Assembly (NCBI RefSeq): GCF_019038465.1
Contig: NZ_JAFKRH010000014.1
Coordinates: forward strand, 124,001-188,000
Source: Synechococcus sp. CCY 0621
Lineage (GTDB): Bacteria > Cyanobacteriota > Cyanobacteriia > PCC-6307 > Cyanobiaceae
Direction of reading: 5' to 3'
Length of the DNA: 64,000 nt
A program made the position numbers and the translations under genes. Below are positions 1 to 11,400 of this stretch, piece after piece (position 1 is the first letter of the stretch; each line of letters starts with the position of its first letter). The notes beneath the pieces were generated by a model. It was not told where the DNA came from. It saw only the letters and a program-made list of their open reading frames with translations, and made no database searches.

Positions 1-320
1 GAGGCGGTGAAGTTCGCAGCAAGAGGTTCAGATCATTCCAGGCCCGAATCCTTGTGCGGGCCACGAAATACTCGCCATCGGATCCGCATTCTGATCGCCA
101 ACACCAGGGTCAACCTGGCGATGACCACAACATCGATCCGAAGGCTTCTTGCTGTGCCATTCGCATGCCGCACGCCCCCCTTCCGACGAGGTGACGAGAC
201 ACGTGGCCGGCTGAGATGGCAGCTCGGGAGGACGTTTACAACGATTTCGCGGGCCATGGGCTAGCCCAGAAGGCTCTGATTAGCGTTCTCAACAAGACCA
301 CTGCCGCTGCGACGTCCCCG
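1..320. other. Window edge without a supported gene
   Basis: Short open frames occur on both strands here, but none shows a recognisable family, a good ribosome binding site or biased composition. The region probably holds the upstream region of the arylsulfatase and possibly the edge of a gene outside the window. An in-frame ATG at 216 would extend the arylsulfatase by 35 residues, but that extension lacks family-like sequence. Confidence 0.5.
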
Positions 321-2675
321 ATGCCCCTCAACGAATACAAGCCCGGCACCGCCTTCCCCGGTGTGATCGGCCGCACCGCCGATGTGTCGACCCCGGCCTG
401 GCCCGAGCCCAACCGGGCGAAGGAGGGTGCGCCGAACGTGCTGTACATCGTTCTGGACGACACGGGCTTCGGGCAGCTCGGCTGCTACGGCAGTCCGATC
501 GCCACGCCGCATCTGGATGCCCTGGCGGCCGATGGGCTGCGCTACAGCAACATGCACACCACGGCGCTCTGCTCGCCGTCACGCTCCTGCATGCTCACGG
601 GGCGCAACCACCATTCCAACGGGCTGGCCTGCATCACCGAGGGGTCAATGGGCTACCCAGGCTCCAACGGCTACATCCCGTTCGAGAACGGCTTCCTCTC
701 CGAGATTCTGCTGCAGAAGGGCTACAACACCTATGCCGTGGGTAAGTGGCACCTCACGCCTGCGGAGGCCACCTCCGCCGCCGGACCCTACGACCGCTGG
801 CCCCTGGGAAGGGGTTTTGAGCGCTTCTACGGCTTCCTCGGCGGTGACACGCACCAGTACTACCCCGAGCTGGTGCGCGACAACACCCAGGTGGAACCTG
901 AGACAACTCCTGAGCAGGGCTATCACCTCACGCCGGATCTGGTGGAGAAGGCGAAGGCGATGATCGCCGATGCCAAGCAGGTGGCGCCGAACAAGCCCTT
1001 CTTCATGTACTTCTGCACCGGCGCCATGCATGCGCCCCACCATGTGCCGAAGCAATGGGCCGACAAATACAAGGGTCAATTCGACGACGGCTGGGACGCC
1101 TACCGCGAGCAGACGTTCGCCCGCCAGAAGGCGCTGGGTCTCATTCCCCCGAACACCACTCTCTCCCGCCACGATCCCGACGTGCAGGACTGGGCCTCTC
1201 TCTCGGACGATGAGCGCCGGTTGTATGCCCGCATGATGGAGGTGTTCGCCGGCTTTCTGGAGCACACCGACCACTACATCGGCGAGCTGATCGCGTTCCT
1301 CAAGGAGTTGGGCGAATACGAGAACACCCTGATCATGGTGATCTCCGACAACGGCGCCAGCTCCGAGGGCGGACCCACCGGATCGGTGAACGAGGGCAAG
1401 TTCTTCAACAACGTGCCGGAAAACCTGGAGCAGAACCTGGCCGCCATCGACGACATCGGCGGACCGAAGTACTTCAACCACTACCCCTGGGGCTGGACCC
1501 ATGCCGGCAACACCCCCTTCCGCCGCTGGAAGCGCGAGACCTACCGGGGCGGCACCAGCGATCCCTTCATCGTGAGCTGGCCGAAAGGCATCAACGCCAG
1601 GGGGGAGATCCGCAGCCAGTACGCCCATGCGATCGACATGGTGCCCACCGTGCTCGATGCCCTGGGGATCGAGGCGCCCACCACCATCCGGGGGGTGACC
1701 CAGAGCCCGATCGAGGGCTTCAGCCTGGTCTCCTCGTTCGACGAGGCCACTGCGGCGAGCAAGCACATCACCCAGTACTTCGAGATGTTCGGCCATCGCT
1801 CCCTGTATCACCAGGGCTGGCGTGCGGTCTGCCCCTGGCCGGGCACTTCCTTCAGCGAATCGGGCCGCAGGTTCGGCGATCCCATCTCCTACGACCAGCT
1901 GATCCAGCTCGACGCCCACGGCTGGGAGCTCTACAACCTCGAGGAGGATTTCGCTGAAACCAACGACCTGGCCGCCAGCGAGCGCGACCGCCTCATCGCC
2001 ATGATCGGCATGTGGTACGTGGAGGCCGGCAAGTACAACGTGCTGCCGATCGACAGCCGCGGCACCCAGCGTTTCGGGGTGGAGCGGCCCCAGATCGCCG
2101 CCGATCGACAGCGCTACGTCTATTACCCCGGCACCCAGGTGGTGCCCACCAACGCGGCCCCCAGGGTGATGAACCGGTCCCACTCGATCTCGGTGGAGGC
2201 CCTGGTGCCCGAAGGCGGAGCCGATGGGGTGCTGTTCAGCATGGGGGGCAACGACGGTGGTTTTGCGTTCTATGTGCAGAACGGCCTTCTCACCTACGGC
2301 TACAACTATGTGGCCGACAGTCACTTCCGCATCACGTCCACGGCGTCGATTCCCAGCGGCCATCACATCTTCAGCGTGGAGTTCACCCCCACGGGTCCGG
2401 CCGACATCGCCAACGGCAAGGGCACCCCAGCGGCGATCAAGCTGTTCGTGGATGGCCAGGCCGTGGGTGAGGGCCATCTGCCGGTCACGATTCCCCTGAG
2501 CCTGGGCCTGGCGGCGGGGGCGGCGGTGGGCGCCGATCCTGGTTCACCCACCATGCCCGATTACAAGCCACCCTTCGCCTTCGCCGGGACGGTGAAGCGG
2601 GCGATGGTGGATGTGACCGGCACATCTGTGGAGTCGCAGGAAGAGAAGATGCGCATGATCCTGGCGCGGCAGTAG
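321..2675 (+). CDS. Arylsulfatase (sulfatase family, Cys-type)
   Basis: Predicted hydrolase of sulfate esters. The 784-residue product begins with a metal-binding stretch VLDDTGFGQLG. The sulfatase signature CSPSR follows, with Cys84 as the residue normally converted to formylglycine, then LTGRN; a later SDNGASSEGG supplies further metal ligands. The last 150 or so residues look like a beta-sandwich (LamG/ConA-like) appendage, which explains a length well above the usual 450-550. I chose ATG 321 because the family-like sequence MPLNEYKPGTAFPGVIGRT begins there; an in-frame ATG at 216 is possible. No Sec signal is visible and no formylglycine-generating enzyme is in the window. The next gene starts 5 bp after the stop, so the two are likely co-transcribed. 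Substrate unknown; sulfated algal polysaccharide or small sulfate esters are guesses. Confidence 0.9.
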   Translation: MPLNEYKPGTAFPGVIGRTADVSTPAWPEPNRAKEGAPNVLYIVLDDTGFGQLGCYGSPIATPHLDALAADGLRYSNMHTTALCSPSRSCMLTGRNHHSNGLACITEGSMGYPGSNGYIPFENGFLSEILLQKGYNTYAVGKWHLTPAEATSAAGPYDRWPLGRGFERFYGFLGGDTHQYYPELVRDNTQVEPETTPEQGYHLTPDLVEKAKAMIADAKQVAPNKPFFMYFCTGAMHAPHHVPKQWADKYKGQFDDGWDAYREQTFARQKALGLIPPNTTLSRHDPDVQDWASLSDDERRLYARMMEVFAGFLEHTDHYIGELIAFLKELGEYENTLIMVISDNGASSEGGPTGSVNEGKFFNNVPENLEQNLAAIDDIGGPKYFNHYPWGWTHAGNTPFRRWKRETYRGGTSDPFIVSWPKGINARGEIRSQYAHAIDMVPTVLDALGIEAPTTIRGVTQSPIEGFSLVSSFDEATAASKHITQYFEMFGHRSLYHQGWRAVCPWPGTSFSESGRRFGDPISYDQLIQLDAHGWELYNLEEDFAETNDLAASERDRLIAMIGMWYVEAGKYNVLPIDSRGTQRFGVERPQIAADRQRYVYYPGTQVVPTNAAPRVMNRSHSISVEALVPEGGADGVLFSMGGNDGGFAFYVQNGLLTYGYNYVADSHFRITSTASIPSGHHIFSVEFTPTGPADIANGKGTPAAIKLFVDGQAVGEGHLPVTIPLSLGLAAGAAVGADPGSPTMPDYKPPFAFAGTVKRAMVDVTGTSVESQEEKMRMILARQ

Positions 2676-2680
2676 TCGGC

Positions 2681-3349
2681 ATGACCCAGAGCAAGTCCGT
2701 CAAATCCCTGCGCATCGAACTGCGCTGGTCCGCCGCGCTCGCGGTGGTCATCCTCTGGGTGCTGGAGAGGGGGCTGCCGAGCCGGTTCCGGCTCTTTCCC
2801 TACGGCTTCGACGTTATCCTCTTCGCCACCGTTCTGATCCCGATGCTGGCCGTTGGACTGACGGCCGGCCGCCGCAGCTGGTTGCGCATCGAGCGCGTCA
2901 CCACCTGGCTCTTCGTTGCTGCCGTGGGCGGCATCACGCTGGCGAATCTGGCTGTACTGATTCAGGAGATGCTGTTTGGCCGAGGACAGCTCACTGCCAT
3001 TGAGCTGCTCGCCTCCGGGGTCGCGATCTGGGTCTCCAACGTGGTCACCTTCTCTCTGGCGTTCTGGCATGTCGATCGCGGTGGCCCCGAGGCGAGGCTC
3101 AATCGTCTGCCCATCCGCGCGGACTGGTTCTTTCCCCAGGAGGGGGTGCCCGATGCCGTCCGCCCGGACTGGCGCCCCACGTTCATCGACTACCTGTTCC
3201 TGGGCTTTTCGACGGCGACCGCCTTCAGCCCCACCGGGGCCATCCCACTCAGCGCCCGGGCCATGCTGCTGATGATGCTCGAAAGCTCCATCTCCCTGCT
3301 GACCATCGCCGTGATCGCGGCCAGGGCCATCAACATCCTCGGCACGTGA
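2681..3349 (+). CDS. Channel-like multi-span membrane protein
   Basis: A 222-residue integral membrane protein with about five hydrophobic segments (near residues 13-26, 43-63, 72-97, 108-130 and 195-220). The C-terminal part, a short helix (YLFLGFSTATAF), a loop (SPTGAIPLS) and a long final helix, resembles the pore helix, filter and inner helix of two-TM potassium channels. The TVGYG filter is absent. It could therefore be a degenerate channel or a DUF1345-like membrane protein. It lies 5 bp downstream of the arylsulfatase on the same strand and is probably translated from the same mRNA. Function not assigned. Confidence 0.7.
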   Translation: MTQSKSVKSLRIELRWSAALAVVILWVLERGLPSRFRLFPYGFDVILFATVLIPMLAVGLTAGRRSWLRIERVTTWLFVAAVGGITLANLAVLIQEMLFGRGQLTAIELLASGVAIWVSNVVTFSLAFWHVDRGGPEARLNRLPIRADWFFPQEGVPDAVRPDWRPTFIDYLFLGFSTATAFSPTGAIPLSARAMLLMMLESSISLLTIAVIAARAINILGT

Positions 3350-3369
3350 GCCCAGGGCCACGAAGATCG

Positions 3370-3409
3370 ATCCCGCTTTGAGCCCATCGGGCAACTGCCG
3401 GTGCGGGAT
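3370..3409. repeat. Inverted repeat after the channel-like gene
   Basis: Seven-base arms ATCCCGC (3370-3376) and GCGGGAT (3403-3409) are separated by 26 bases in the gap between the membrane protein and the DUF47 gene. No T-run follows, so a classical intrinsic terminator is not supported. It may be a weak structured 3' end or chance in GC-rich DNA. Confidence 0.25.
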
Positions 3410-3541
3410 TGGCTTGTCCGGCGTCACCCGGCGACTGCCGTGCCGCAGGCTGAGGTTGCAACGAACCTTCAGCAGGCGTGCAGGCGGTGATCCACGCCCC
3501 CTACTGTGCAAGGGCGCAAGGCGCGTTTGAGGGTGAGGCCA

Positions 3542-4204
3542 GTGTCCAGCGAAACCCCACCGCTATTCGGTAAAACCAGGTTTCTGGTTGGCCTGATCGA
3601 TGAGTTTCTCGACAAGATCTCCGAGGGTGTGATCGTCGTCGAGATCGGGATCAAGGCCTATCTCACCACCAGTGAAGGGCCGGAGATCTGCCTGGAGAAG
3701 CTGAATCAGATCATTGAGATCAAGCGCAGCTGCAGTGAACTGAGGCGCACGATCGTCACGATGCTCTACACCGAGATGCTGCTGCCCGATGCCCGCGGCG
3801 ACGTGCTGAGCTTGCTCGGCAGCCTGTTCGAACTGCTCGACGAGATGGGCGACAACTTCCAGGAGCTGATGATCGTTCAGCCGCGCGGCCTGCCGGAATT
3901 CGGTCAGGATTTCGCCGATCTCACCGCCATGGCGATCCGCTGCGTGCAGGCCGTGGTGGTGGCGGCCCGCATGTTCTTCCGTACGCCGGCTGCTGTGCGT
4001 GACCACATCAACGAAGTGCGGGTGTTCGAGGATGAAACCGACAAGCTCGCCTGGCGGACCAAGCGCAGGATTTTTGCCACCGAACTCAGCTTTGAGCAAC
4101 GTTCCCAGCTGCGTGAGGCCGTGGCCATGATCAACTCCCTGGCTGACAAGGCGGAGAACATCGGCGACGACCTTTCGATCTTCGCGATCAAGCGCTCGCT
4201 CTGA
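3542..4204 (+). CDS. DUF47 / PhoU-like phosphate transport accessory protein
   Basis: The 220-residue, mostly helical, charged protein matches the DUF47 (TIGR00153, PhoU-related) family, whose members are usually encoded beside PiT phosphate permeases and modulate them. Typical features are the long amphipathic helices and the C-terminal stretch with LADKAENIGDDLSIFAIKR. I chose GTG 3542 because GAGGGTGAGG lies about 4 bases upstream; an in-frame GTG at 3506 would add 12 Arg-rich residues. The PiT permease begins 15 bp downstream, so the pair forms an operon. Inference: it tunes low-affinity phosphate uptake. Confidence 0.88.
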   Translation: MSSETPPLFGKTRFLVGLIDEFLDKISEGVIVVEIGIKAYLTTSEGPEICLEKLNQIIEIKRSCSELRRTIVTMLYTEMLLPDARGDVLSLLGSLFELLDEMGDNFQELMIVQPRGLPEFGQDFADLTAMAIRCVQAVVVAARMFFRTPAAVRDHINEVRVFEDETDKLAWRTKRRIFATELSFEQRSQLREAVAMINSLADKAENIGDDLSIFAIKRSL

Positions 4205-4219
4205 GCAGGAGCTTCCACG

Positions 4220-5377
4220 GTGTCCCTGATCGTTACTCTGATTTTCCTCTCTAGCGGTCTGTTCCTCGGCTGGTCGATGGGGGCGAACGACGCTTCCAAC
4301 GCCTTTGGCACCGCCGTGGCTACACGGATGATCCGCTTCTCCACCGCCGCTTTCCTTTGCAGCGTGTTCGTGATCATCGGCGCGGTCACCAGCGGCACCG
4401 GCGCAGCCGAGGGACTGGGACAGCTGGGCGCCATCAACGCCCTGCCGGGCGCCTTCACGGCCGCCCTGGCGGCCGCGGTCACGGTGGCCTGGATGAGCAA
4501 GGTGGGCCTGCCGGCCTCCACCAGCCAGGCGGTGGTGGGTTCGATCATTGGCTGGAACCTGTTCAGCGGCTCCCCCACCGACCTGGGCACCCTGCGCCGG
4601 ATCATGGCCACCTGGGTGATCTCACCGGTGCTCGGGGCGATCTTCGCGATGCTGCTTTACAAGCTGCTGGTGGAGTGGATCCGCCTCAGTCAGCCCCACT
4701 TGCTCTGCCTCGATCGCAACACCCGCACCGGTCTGATCCTGGCGGGCATCTTCGGCTCCTATGCGATCGGCGCCAACGGCATCGGCAATGTGATGGGCTT
4801 CTTCGTGGAGGCCTCACCCTTCCGTGACCTCACCGTTGGACGCTTCAGTGTTTCGTCAGTGGAGCAGCTGTTTCTGATCGGCGCCATCGCCGTGGCCGTG
4901 GGCGTGTATACCTACTCACGACGCGTGATGATGACTGTGGGCGACGGCCTATTGGCCCTCTCGCCGCTGGCTGCCTTCGTGGTGGTCGTGTCCCATTCGT
5001 TAGTGCTGTTCCTCTTCTCCTCCACGGCGCTGGAGAGCCTGCTGGCGAGTCTGGGCCTGCCAACGATTCCGCTGTTGCCGGTGTCGGGATCGCAGGCAGT
5101 GGTCGGTTCGGTGCTCGGCATCGGCCTGCTGCAGGGGTTCAAGGGGGTGCGCCAGATTCGCTGGGGGGTTCTTGGCGGGATCGCTTCCGGCTGGGTCACC
5201 ACGCCACTGATCGCGGCGGTGATCGGCTTCGTGCTGTTGTTCGTGGTGCAGAACGTCTTTGGCCAGGAGGTCTTCCTCCCCCACGACCCTGGACTGACGC
5301 CATCGGCGATCGAGTCCAGCAGTGGTGCCGCCTTGCTCCCAGTGGCAGGAATGACGTCGGGGCTGGAGGCAGGGTGA
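4220..5377 (+). CDS. PiT-family inorganic phosphate permease
   Basis: A 385-residue polytopic inner-membrane protein with the PiT signature [13 protein letters not shown] at residues 21-33. The duplicated half-signature [10 protein letters not shown] is at 184-193, and the [12 protein letters not shown] / [12 protein letters not shown] repeats are typical of the family. These permeases take up phosphate (or metal-phosphate) using an ion gradient. A GTG start follows GCAGGAGC. The stop overlaps the GTG start of valS (GTGA, 4 bases), so the order is DUF47-PiT-valS. This contrasts with the ABC-type Pst system of most picocyanobacteria, which is not seen here. Confidence 0.92.
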   Translation: MSLIVTLIFLSSGLFLGWSMGANDASNAFGTAVATRMIRFSTAAFLCSVFVIIGAVTSGTGAAEGLGQLGAINALPGAFTAALAAAVTVAWMSKVGLPASTSQAVVGSIIGWNLFSGSPTDLGTLRRIMATWVISPVLGAIFAMLLYKLLVEWIRLSQPHLLCLDRNTRTGLILAGIFGSYAIGANGIGNVMGFFVEASPFRDLTVGRFSVSSVEQLFLIGAIAVAVGVYTYSRRVMMTVGDGLLALSPLAAFVVVVSHSLVLFLFSSTALESLLASLGLPTIPLLPVSGSQAVVGSVLGIGLLQGFKGVRQIRWGVLGGIASGWVTTPLIAAVIGFVLLFVVQNVFGQEVFLPHDPGLTPSAIESSSGAALLPVAGMTSGLEAG

Positions 5378-8268
5378 ACCCGCCCCCTTTGCGAGCATGG
5401 GCAGATCTTCCCCCGCCTGCCGTGATCGAGGCCTCAGCCGCCCCCAGCCCCGACGGCGCCCTCCCCAAGACCTATGACCCGGCCGCCACCGAGGCACGCT
5501 GGCAGGCGGCCTGGGAGGAGGCCGGCGCCTTCCACCCCGATCCCGGCGCCGGTGGTGAGCCTTTCGCGGTGGTGATTCCACCGCCGAACGTGACCGGCAG
5601 CCTGCACATGGGCCACGGCTTCGAGACGGCCCTGATCGACACGATCGTGCGCTTCCAGCGCCTGCAGGGCAGGAACGTGCTGTGTCTGCCCGGCACCGAC
5701 CACGCCTCGATCGCGGTGCAGACGATCCTGGAGAAGCAGATCAAGGCCGAGGGCGGCAGCAAGGATGATCTGGGCCGCGACGCCTTCCTGGAGCGGGCCT
5801 GGGCCTGGAAGGGGGAGAGCGGCGGCACGATCGTGGGCCAGCTGCGCCGGCTGGGGTATTCGGTGGATTGGCGCCGGGAGCGCTTCACCCTCGATCCGGG
5901 CCTGAGCGCGGCGGTGGTGGAGGCCTTCGTGCGCCTGCACGAGCAGGGGCTGATCTACCGCGGCGAGTACCTGGTGAACTGGTGCCCGGCCTCGGGATCG
6001 GCGGTGAGCGATCTGGAGGTGGAGATGAAGGAGCTCGACGGCCACCTCTGGCACTTCCGCTATCCCCTCAGCGGCGGCGCGGCGGCCGATGGCACCGACC
6101 ACCTGGTGGTGGCCACCACCCGCCCCGAAACGTTGCTGGGCGACACCGGCGTGGCGGTGCATCCCACCGACCCCCGCTACGCCGCCCTGGTGGGGCAGAC
6201 GATCACCCTGCCCCTGGTGGGACGGCAGATCCCGATCGTGGCGGATGAGCACGTGGATCCGGCCTTCGGAACGGGGTGCGTCAAGGTGACCCCCGCCCAC
6301 GACCCCAACGACTTCGCCATCGGCAGCCGCCACGGCCTGCCCCTGATCACGGTGATGGCCAAGGACGGCAGCATGAACGCGGCGGCGGGGCGCTTCGCCG
6401 GCCTGGACCGCTTCGAGGCCCGCAAGGCGGTGGTGGCGGCGATGGAGGCCGAGGGCTTCCTGGTGAAAGTGGAGCCCCACCGCCACAGCGTCCCCTTCTC
6501 CGACCGCGGCAAGGTGCCGGTGGAGCCGCTGCTTTCCACCCAGTGGTTCGTGCGTGCTGAGCCTCTGGCCGCCCGCTGCCGGGAGGCCCTCAATGGTGGC
6601 GCGCCCCGCTTCGTGCCGGAGCGCTGGGAGAAGGTCTACCGCGACTGGCTCACCGACATCCGCGACTGGTGCATCAGCCGCCAGCTGTGGTGGGGCCACC
6701 GCATCCCCGCCTGGTTCGTGGTGAGTGAAACCGGTGGCGTGATCACCGAGGCCACGCCCTACGTGGTCGCCCGCGATGCCGCCCAGGCCGCCGCCAAGGC
6801 AGAAGCGGCCCACGGCGCGGCGTCCCGGGCCGCGGGCCGGGCGCTGCAGCTGGAGCAGGACCCGGACGTGCTCGACACCTGGTTCTCCAGTGGCCTGTGG
6901 CCCTTCTCCACCCTGGGCTGGCCCGAGACGGAGGCCGCCGATCTGGCCCGCTGGTACCCCACCAGCGTGCTGGTGACGGGCTTCGACATCATCTTCTTCT
7001 GGGTGGCCCGCATGACGATGCTGGCCGGCGCCATGCAGCCCCTCGGCGCCGGCAAGGCCTGGATGCCCTTCGCCGACGTGATGATCCACGGCCTGGTGCG
7101 GGACGAGAACAACCGCAAGATGAGCAAGAGCGCCGGCAACGGCATCGATCCGCTGCCGCTGATCGAGCGCTACGGCGCCGATGCCCTGCGCTTCGCCCTG
7201 GTGCGGGAGGTGGCTGGCGCCGGCCAGGACATCCGCCTCGACTACGACCGCAACGACGGCAGCTCCGCCACGGTGGAGGCGGCGCGCAACTTCGCCAACA
7301 AGCTCTGGAACGCCACCCGCTTCGCCCTGATGAACCTGGGCGGTGAAACGCCTGCCAGCCTGGGCGCCCCGGATCCGGCGCACCTGCAGCTCGCCGACCG
7401 CTGGATCCTGTCGCGGCTGGAGCGGGTGAAGCGCGAGACGGCCGAGCGCTACGCCAGCTACGGCCTGGGGGAAGCCGCCAAGGGGCTGTACGAGTTCGCC
7501 TGGAACGAGGTCTGCGACTGGACGATCGAGCTGCTCAAGCGGCGCCTCAACCCGCGTCCCGCCGCCGAAGGAGAGCCCCTCACCGCCGAGGTGCTGGCCG
7601 ACCAGCGCGTCGCCCGGCAGGTGCTGGCCAAGGTGCTGGCGGAGCTGCTGGTGCTGCTGCACCCGCTGATGCCCCACCTGAGTGAGGAGCTCTGGCATGG
7701 GCTCACCGGCACCCCCGAGGGCACCTTCCTGGCCCTGCAGCCCTGGCCGGCGGCCGACAGCGCCGCCCTCGATCAAGCTCTGGAGGCTTCGTTCGCCGAG
7801 CTGATCGAGGCGACCCGGGTGGTGCGCAACCTGCGGGCCGTGGCGGGCCTCAAGCCCTCCCAGGGGGCGCCGGTGCTGTTCATCACCGGCCGCCAGGAGC
7901 TGGCGGCGGTGCTGCGGGAGGGCAGCGACGACATCACCACCCTCACCAAGGCGGAGAGCGTGACCGTGCTGGATCCGGCAGCGGCGGCGGCCCGGCCGGC
8001 GGCCCGGGCCCTGGCGGCGGTGAGCGGCGAGCTGCAGGTGCTGCTGCCCCTGGAGGGCCTGGTCGACCTCGACGCCCTGCGCGCCCGCCTGGAGAAGGAC
8101 ATCGCCAAGGCCACCAAGGAGATCAGCGGCCTGGCCGGCCGCCTCGCCAACCCCAACTTCGCCGGCAAGGCGCCGCCGGAGGTGGTGGCCGAGTGCCAGG
8201 CCAACCTGGCCGAAGCCGAGGCTCAGGCGGCCCTGGCGCGGCAGCGGCTGGTGGATCTGGGGGACTGA
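5374..8268 (+). CDS. valS: Valyl-tRNA synthetase
   Basis: Charges tRNA-Val in the cytoplasm. The class I signature HMGH is at residues 78-81 within [13 protein letters not shown], and KMSKS starts at residue 582. A CP1 editing domain (around [14 protein letters not shown]), an anticodon-binding domain and the C-terminal coiled coil typical of ValRS ([19 protein letters not shown]) are present. At 964 residues it is full length. The GTG start overlaps the PiT stop; GTG 5422 is an alternative start, since the first 30 residues are family-unlike. Being coupled to a phosphate permease is unusual for a tRNA synthetase but common in compact genomes. Confidence 0.97.
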   Translation: MNPPPLRAWADLPPPAVIEASAAPSPDGALPKTYDPAATEARWQAAWEEAGAFHPDPGAGGEPFAVVIPPPNVTGSLHMGHGFETALIDTIVRFQRLQGRNVLCLPGTDHASIAVQTILEKQIKAEGGSKDDLGRDAFLERAWAWKGESGGTIVGQLRRLGYSVDWRRERFTLDPGLSAAVVEAFVRLHEQGLIYRGEYLVNWCPASGSAVSDLEVEMKELDGHLWHFRYPLSGGAAADGTDHLVVATTRPETLLGDTGVAVHPTDPRYAALVGQTITLPLVGRQIPIVADEHVDPAFGTGCVKVTPAHDPNDFAIGSRHGLPLITVMAKDGSMNAAAGRFAGLDRFEARKAVVAAMEAEGFLVKVEPHRHSVPFSDRGKVPVEPLLSTQWFVRAEPLAARCREALNGGAPRFVPERWEKVYRDWLTDIRDWCISRQLWWGHRIPAWFVVSETGGVITEATPYVVARDAAQAAAKAEAAHGAASRAAGRALQLEQDPDVLDTWFSSGLWPFSTLGWPETEAADLARWYPTSVLVTGFDIIFFWVARMTMLAGAMQPLGAGKAWMPFADVMIHGLVRDENNRKMSKSAGNGIDPLPLIERYGADALRFALVREVAGAGQDIRLDYDRNDGSSATVEAARNFANKLWNATRFALMNLGGETPASLGAPDPAHLQLADRWILSRLERVKRETAERYASYGLGEAAKGLYEFAWNEVCDWTIELLKRRLNPRPAAEGEPLTAEVLADQRVARQVLAKVLAELLVLLHPLMPHLSEELWHGLTGTPEGTFLALQPWPAADSAALDQALEASFAELIEATRVVRNLRAVAGLKPSQGAPVLFITGRQELAAVLREGSDDITTLTKAESVTVLDPAAAAARPAARALAAVSGELQVLLPLEGLVDLDALRARLEKDIAKATKEISGLAGRLANPNFAGKAPPEVVAECQANLAEAEAQAALARQRLVDLGD

Positions 8269-8392
8269 GGCGCCATGGCCCCCGGCGACATCGCCTGATG
8301 GAACGGAGGTCATCAGCCATACCAGATTTCCTTGATTTCACACGTGACCTTCCCGTATCCGGGATCACGTTGGACGGTGTTGTTCGCCGATT

Positions 8393-8411
8393 CCCAACCC
8401 AATCCTTAACC
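8393..8411 (+). promoter_or_regulatory. Possible Pho-box-like direct repeat
   Basis: CCCAACC (8393-8399) and CTTAACC (8405-8411) match at five of seven positions and start 12 bp apart. They lie about 20 bp upstream of a phosphatase-like gene. Cyanobacterial SphR/PhoB boxes are known to be CTTAACCT-type direct repeats with 11-bp periodicity, so this is only a partial match. It is reported because of the phosphate-related context. Confidence 0.22.
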
Positions 8412-8433
8412 GAGGTGGTGGGGGGTCTGGGTG

Positions 8434-11400
8434 ATGGTTGTTTGCAGTGAACATTCCTCCGCCTCCATGGTTGCCTCCAGCAAAGCCAAGGGTCCCGCCA
8501 ACAAATGGATCCTGCCTGAAGAGCTAACCGCCAGCAGTCAGCCGTACGTGGGTCCTGCGGCAGCGGCGGTGGCCAACCGCAAGGCGTTCCCCGGTCGGCC
8601 TGAGCCGGCGCCGGCCCAACCCTTGCTGGGAAGTCTGGACCTGTCTCCCCAGGCGACCCCGGGCGAGCAGTTCCAGAGCGAAATCTCCACCACCGTGAGC
8701 ATCCGTGGTCAGATGTTTGTGGTCTCCAGTGGGGGTGGCGGCACCCTGCAGGTGACCAACGCCACCGATCCGTCAGCGATCACCCTGGAAGAACGGGTGA
8801 CGCTGACGGGCTACAACTCCCAGTCGGTGGCCAGTTTCGGCAATCTGCTGGCGGTGGCCCTTTCCCCCAGCGACTACAGCAGCAACGGCGGCAAGGGGGT
8901 GATTCGTTTCTACCGCGTGGGTGCGGAGGGCGGTCTGACCTTCCTGCAGGACGTTCAGGTCGGCTACCTGCCCGACTCGATCGCCTTCAACGACAAGGGC
9001 ACCAAGTTGGTGATCGCCAACGAGGGCGAACCGATCACGGGCTACGGCGTCGCGGGCGGCAAGGATCCTGTCGGAAGCATCGGCATCATCGACATCAAGG
9101 GTCAGGCGAATCTCAGGTTCTCCTACACCGAGCTTGATTTCGCCGGACTCACCCTGCCCGCGGGCCTCCGAATCTCTGGCCCTGCCGGCACCACCCAGGC
9201 CACCGACATCGAGCCGGAGTACGTCTCGATCCTGGGCAACTATGCCTATGTGACCCTGCAGGAGAACAACGGCGTTGCCAAGGTCAACCTCAAGACCAAC
9301 GCGATTGAGACGATCTTTGCCCTCGGCGCGGTTGATTTCAAGAACCAGCTCGTCGACCTGACCGATCGGGACAACCCCACCGGCAGCACCAGCCTGTTCA
9401 GGCCCCTGCTGGGCCAGAACTACGAAGGTCTGCGCATGGCTGATGGCATTGCTGCCTACAGCGTCAAGGGCAAGGACTACTTCGTCACGGCCAACGAAGG
9501 CGATGGCCGCGAGTACACCCAGGGAACAGCCCCTGATGTCGTTGTCACCTACACCGATGAGGCGCGCGGCTCCGGCAACGCCAATCGGGTCAGGCGGCTG
9601 ACGGACGACGCCACGGCCGGCAGCCCCGATCGCATCACCACCTTCGGTGGCCGCAGCATCAGCCTTTTCGACGCTGACACCGGCGCCCTGCTCTGGGACA
9701 GCGGCAACAGCCTGCAGACCATTGCCGTGGCCGCCGGCATGTATGCCGACGGCCGCAGTGATGACAAGGGAGTTGAGCCCGAGGGCGTGGTGGTGGCCCA
9801 GATGAAGGGCCGCAGCTACGCCATCGTCAGCATGGAGCGCACCAGCAGCTCGATGCTGGCGGTGTTCGATGTCACCGATCCAGCCGCGGTGAGCTTCGTC
9901 ACCAGCACCGTGATCGCCGGCAGCATCTCCCCGGAGGGGCTGCACGTGGTGGACGCCAAGCAGAGTCCCACCGGCCGGTCCCAGCTGATCGTGTCCAACG
10001 AGGTGTCGAACACCCTCAACGTGTTCGATCTCGAGGCCCTGATCGCTGCTCCTCCGGTGGCCGGTGCCGGCACCTTCACCTCCACCATGCTCAAGGATGT
10101 GGTTGGTGGTCCCGAGCTTTCGATCACCAGCCTGATCACCAATGGCGAGTTCACCAACGGGCTGAACCCCGGCGACAGCGTCTTCGCTCCCACGGGCATC
10201 TTTGATGGCCAGGGTGCTTACGACAATGGCGACGGCACCTTCACCCTGCTGGTTAACAGTGAGCTGGGTGCTGATCGCGGCTATGGCTATCTTCTGCCGG
10301 GTGTTGAAGGTGGGCTCACCGGTGCTCGCGTCAGCAGCCTGGTGATCGACAAGGACGTCGATGATGACGCTTCCAACGGCTACCAGAGCAAAGTGCTCAG
10401 AGGTGGTCTGGCTTACGACAGCATCCACCTCGACGGCGCCGACGCTGCGATTGATCAGGCTGCCGATCTGGGTGCCGCGGGCTTCAAGCGGTTCTGTGCG
10501 GCCAATCTGGTGGAAGCGAACAGCTTCGGTGCTGGTATCGGCTTCGCCGACCGTATCTATCTCGTGGGCGAAGAGGAATTCAGCGGTGACGGTGGTTCCT
10601 TCTTCGCTCTCGATGTCGACGGCCGTGCCATCCATGAGGTGGTGGGCTTTGGCAAGGGCACCTGGGAATCCGCCACGATCATCGATACGGGCAGTGTGGA
10701 CACCGTGTCCGTGTTGTTGTTCGACGATGCCAAGGCGCCCCTTTACCTGTGGGTCGGCACCAAGAGCTCAGCCGCTGACGCCAGCTTCCTGGAGCGCAAC
10801 GGCCTGGCCCAGAACCAGGGCACGCTCTACACCTACGTGACCACGGCTCTCGCCGAGGACGGGGTGAGCGCTGGCCCCGACTCCTCCGACCTGCGGGCTT
10901 TCACCCAGGCCAACGGCCTCAACACGGCCATCGATGGCTCCTGGGTCGACCTGGCCAGCCTCAATGGCAACTACACCCAACTGGGCGCTCCGGCGCTTCG
11001 CCAGCTGGCAGTGGGCGCCGGTGCCCTGCAGCTGAGCCGGATCGAGGACGGTGAGGTCAACCCGCTCAACGGTCAGCAGGCGGTGTTCGTCTCCACCGGC
11101 ACCACTGATTTCAACAAAGGTGATCTGTACGGCAACGTCTACACCCTGGATTTCGGTGAGGCCTTCGGCAGCAATGGCCTGATCTCCGGTCCTGGCGACT
11201 CGGTGCTCAAGGTCGTCTACGACGGCGACCTGCTGGTGGATCCCACCACCGGTCTGCGCAATCCCGACAACATGACCATCAGCGCCGATGGCCATGCCTA
11301 CATCCAGGAGGACCGGGCCAACGGCGGCGGCACCGACACCTCCCTCGGCAACTTCGGTACCCAGGAAGCCTCGATCTGGAAGTTGGCGATTGATCCGATC

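Noticed and set aside
645-2477. Long antisense frame in the arylsulfatase
   Set aside because: Shadow of the real gene in GC-rich DNA; no family-like sequence and His/Gly/Val-rich composition.
5434-8313. Antisense frame of about 960 codons opposite valS
   Set aside because: Third-position GC bias keeps the opposite frame free of stops; the sequence is low complexity.
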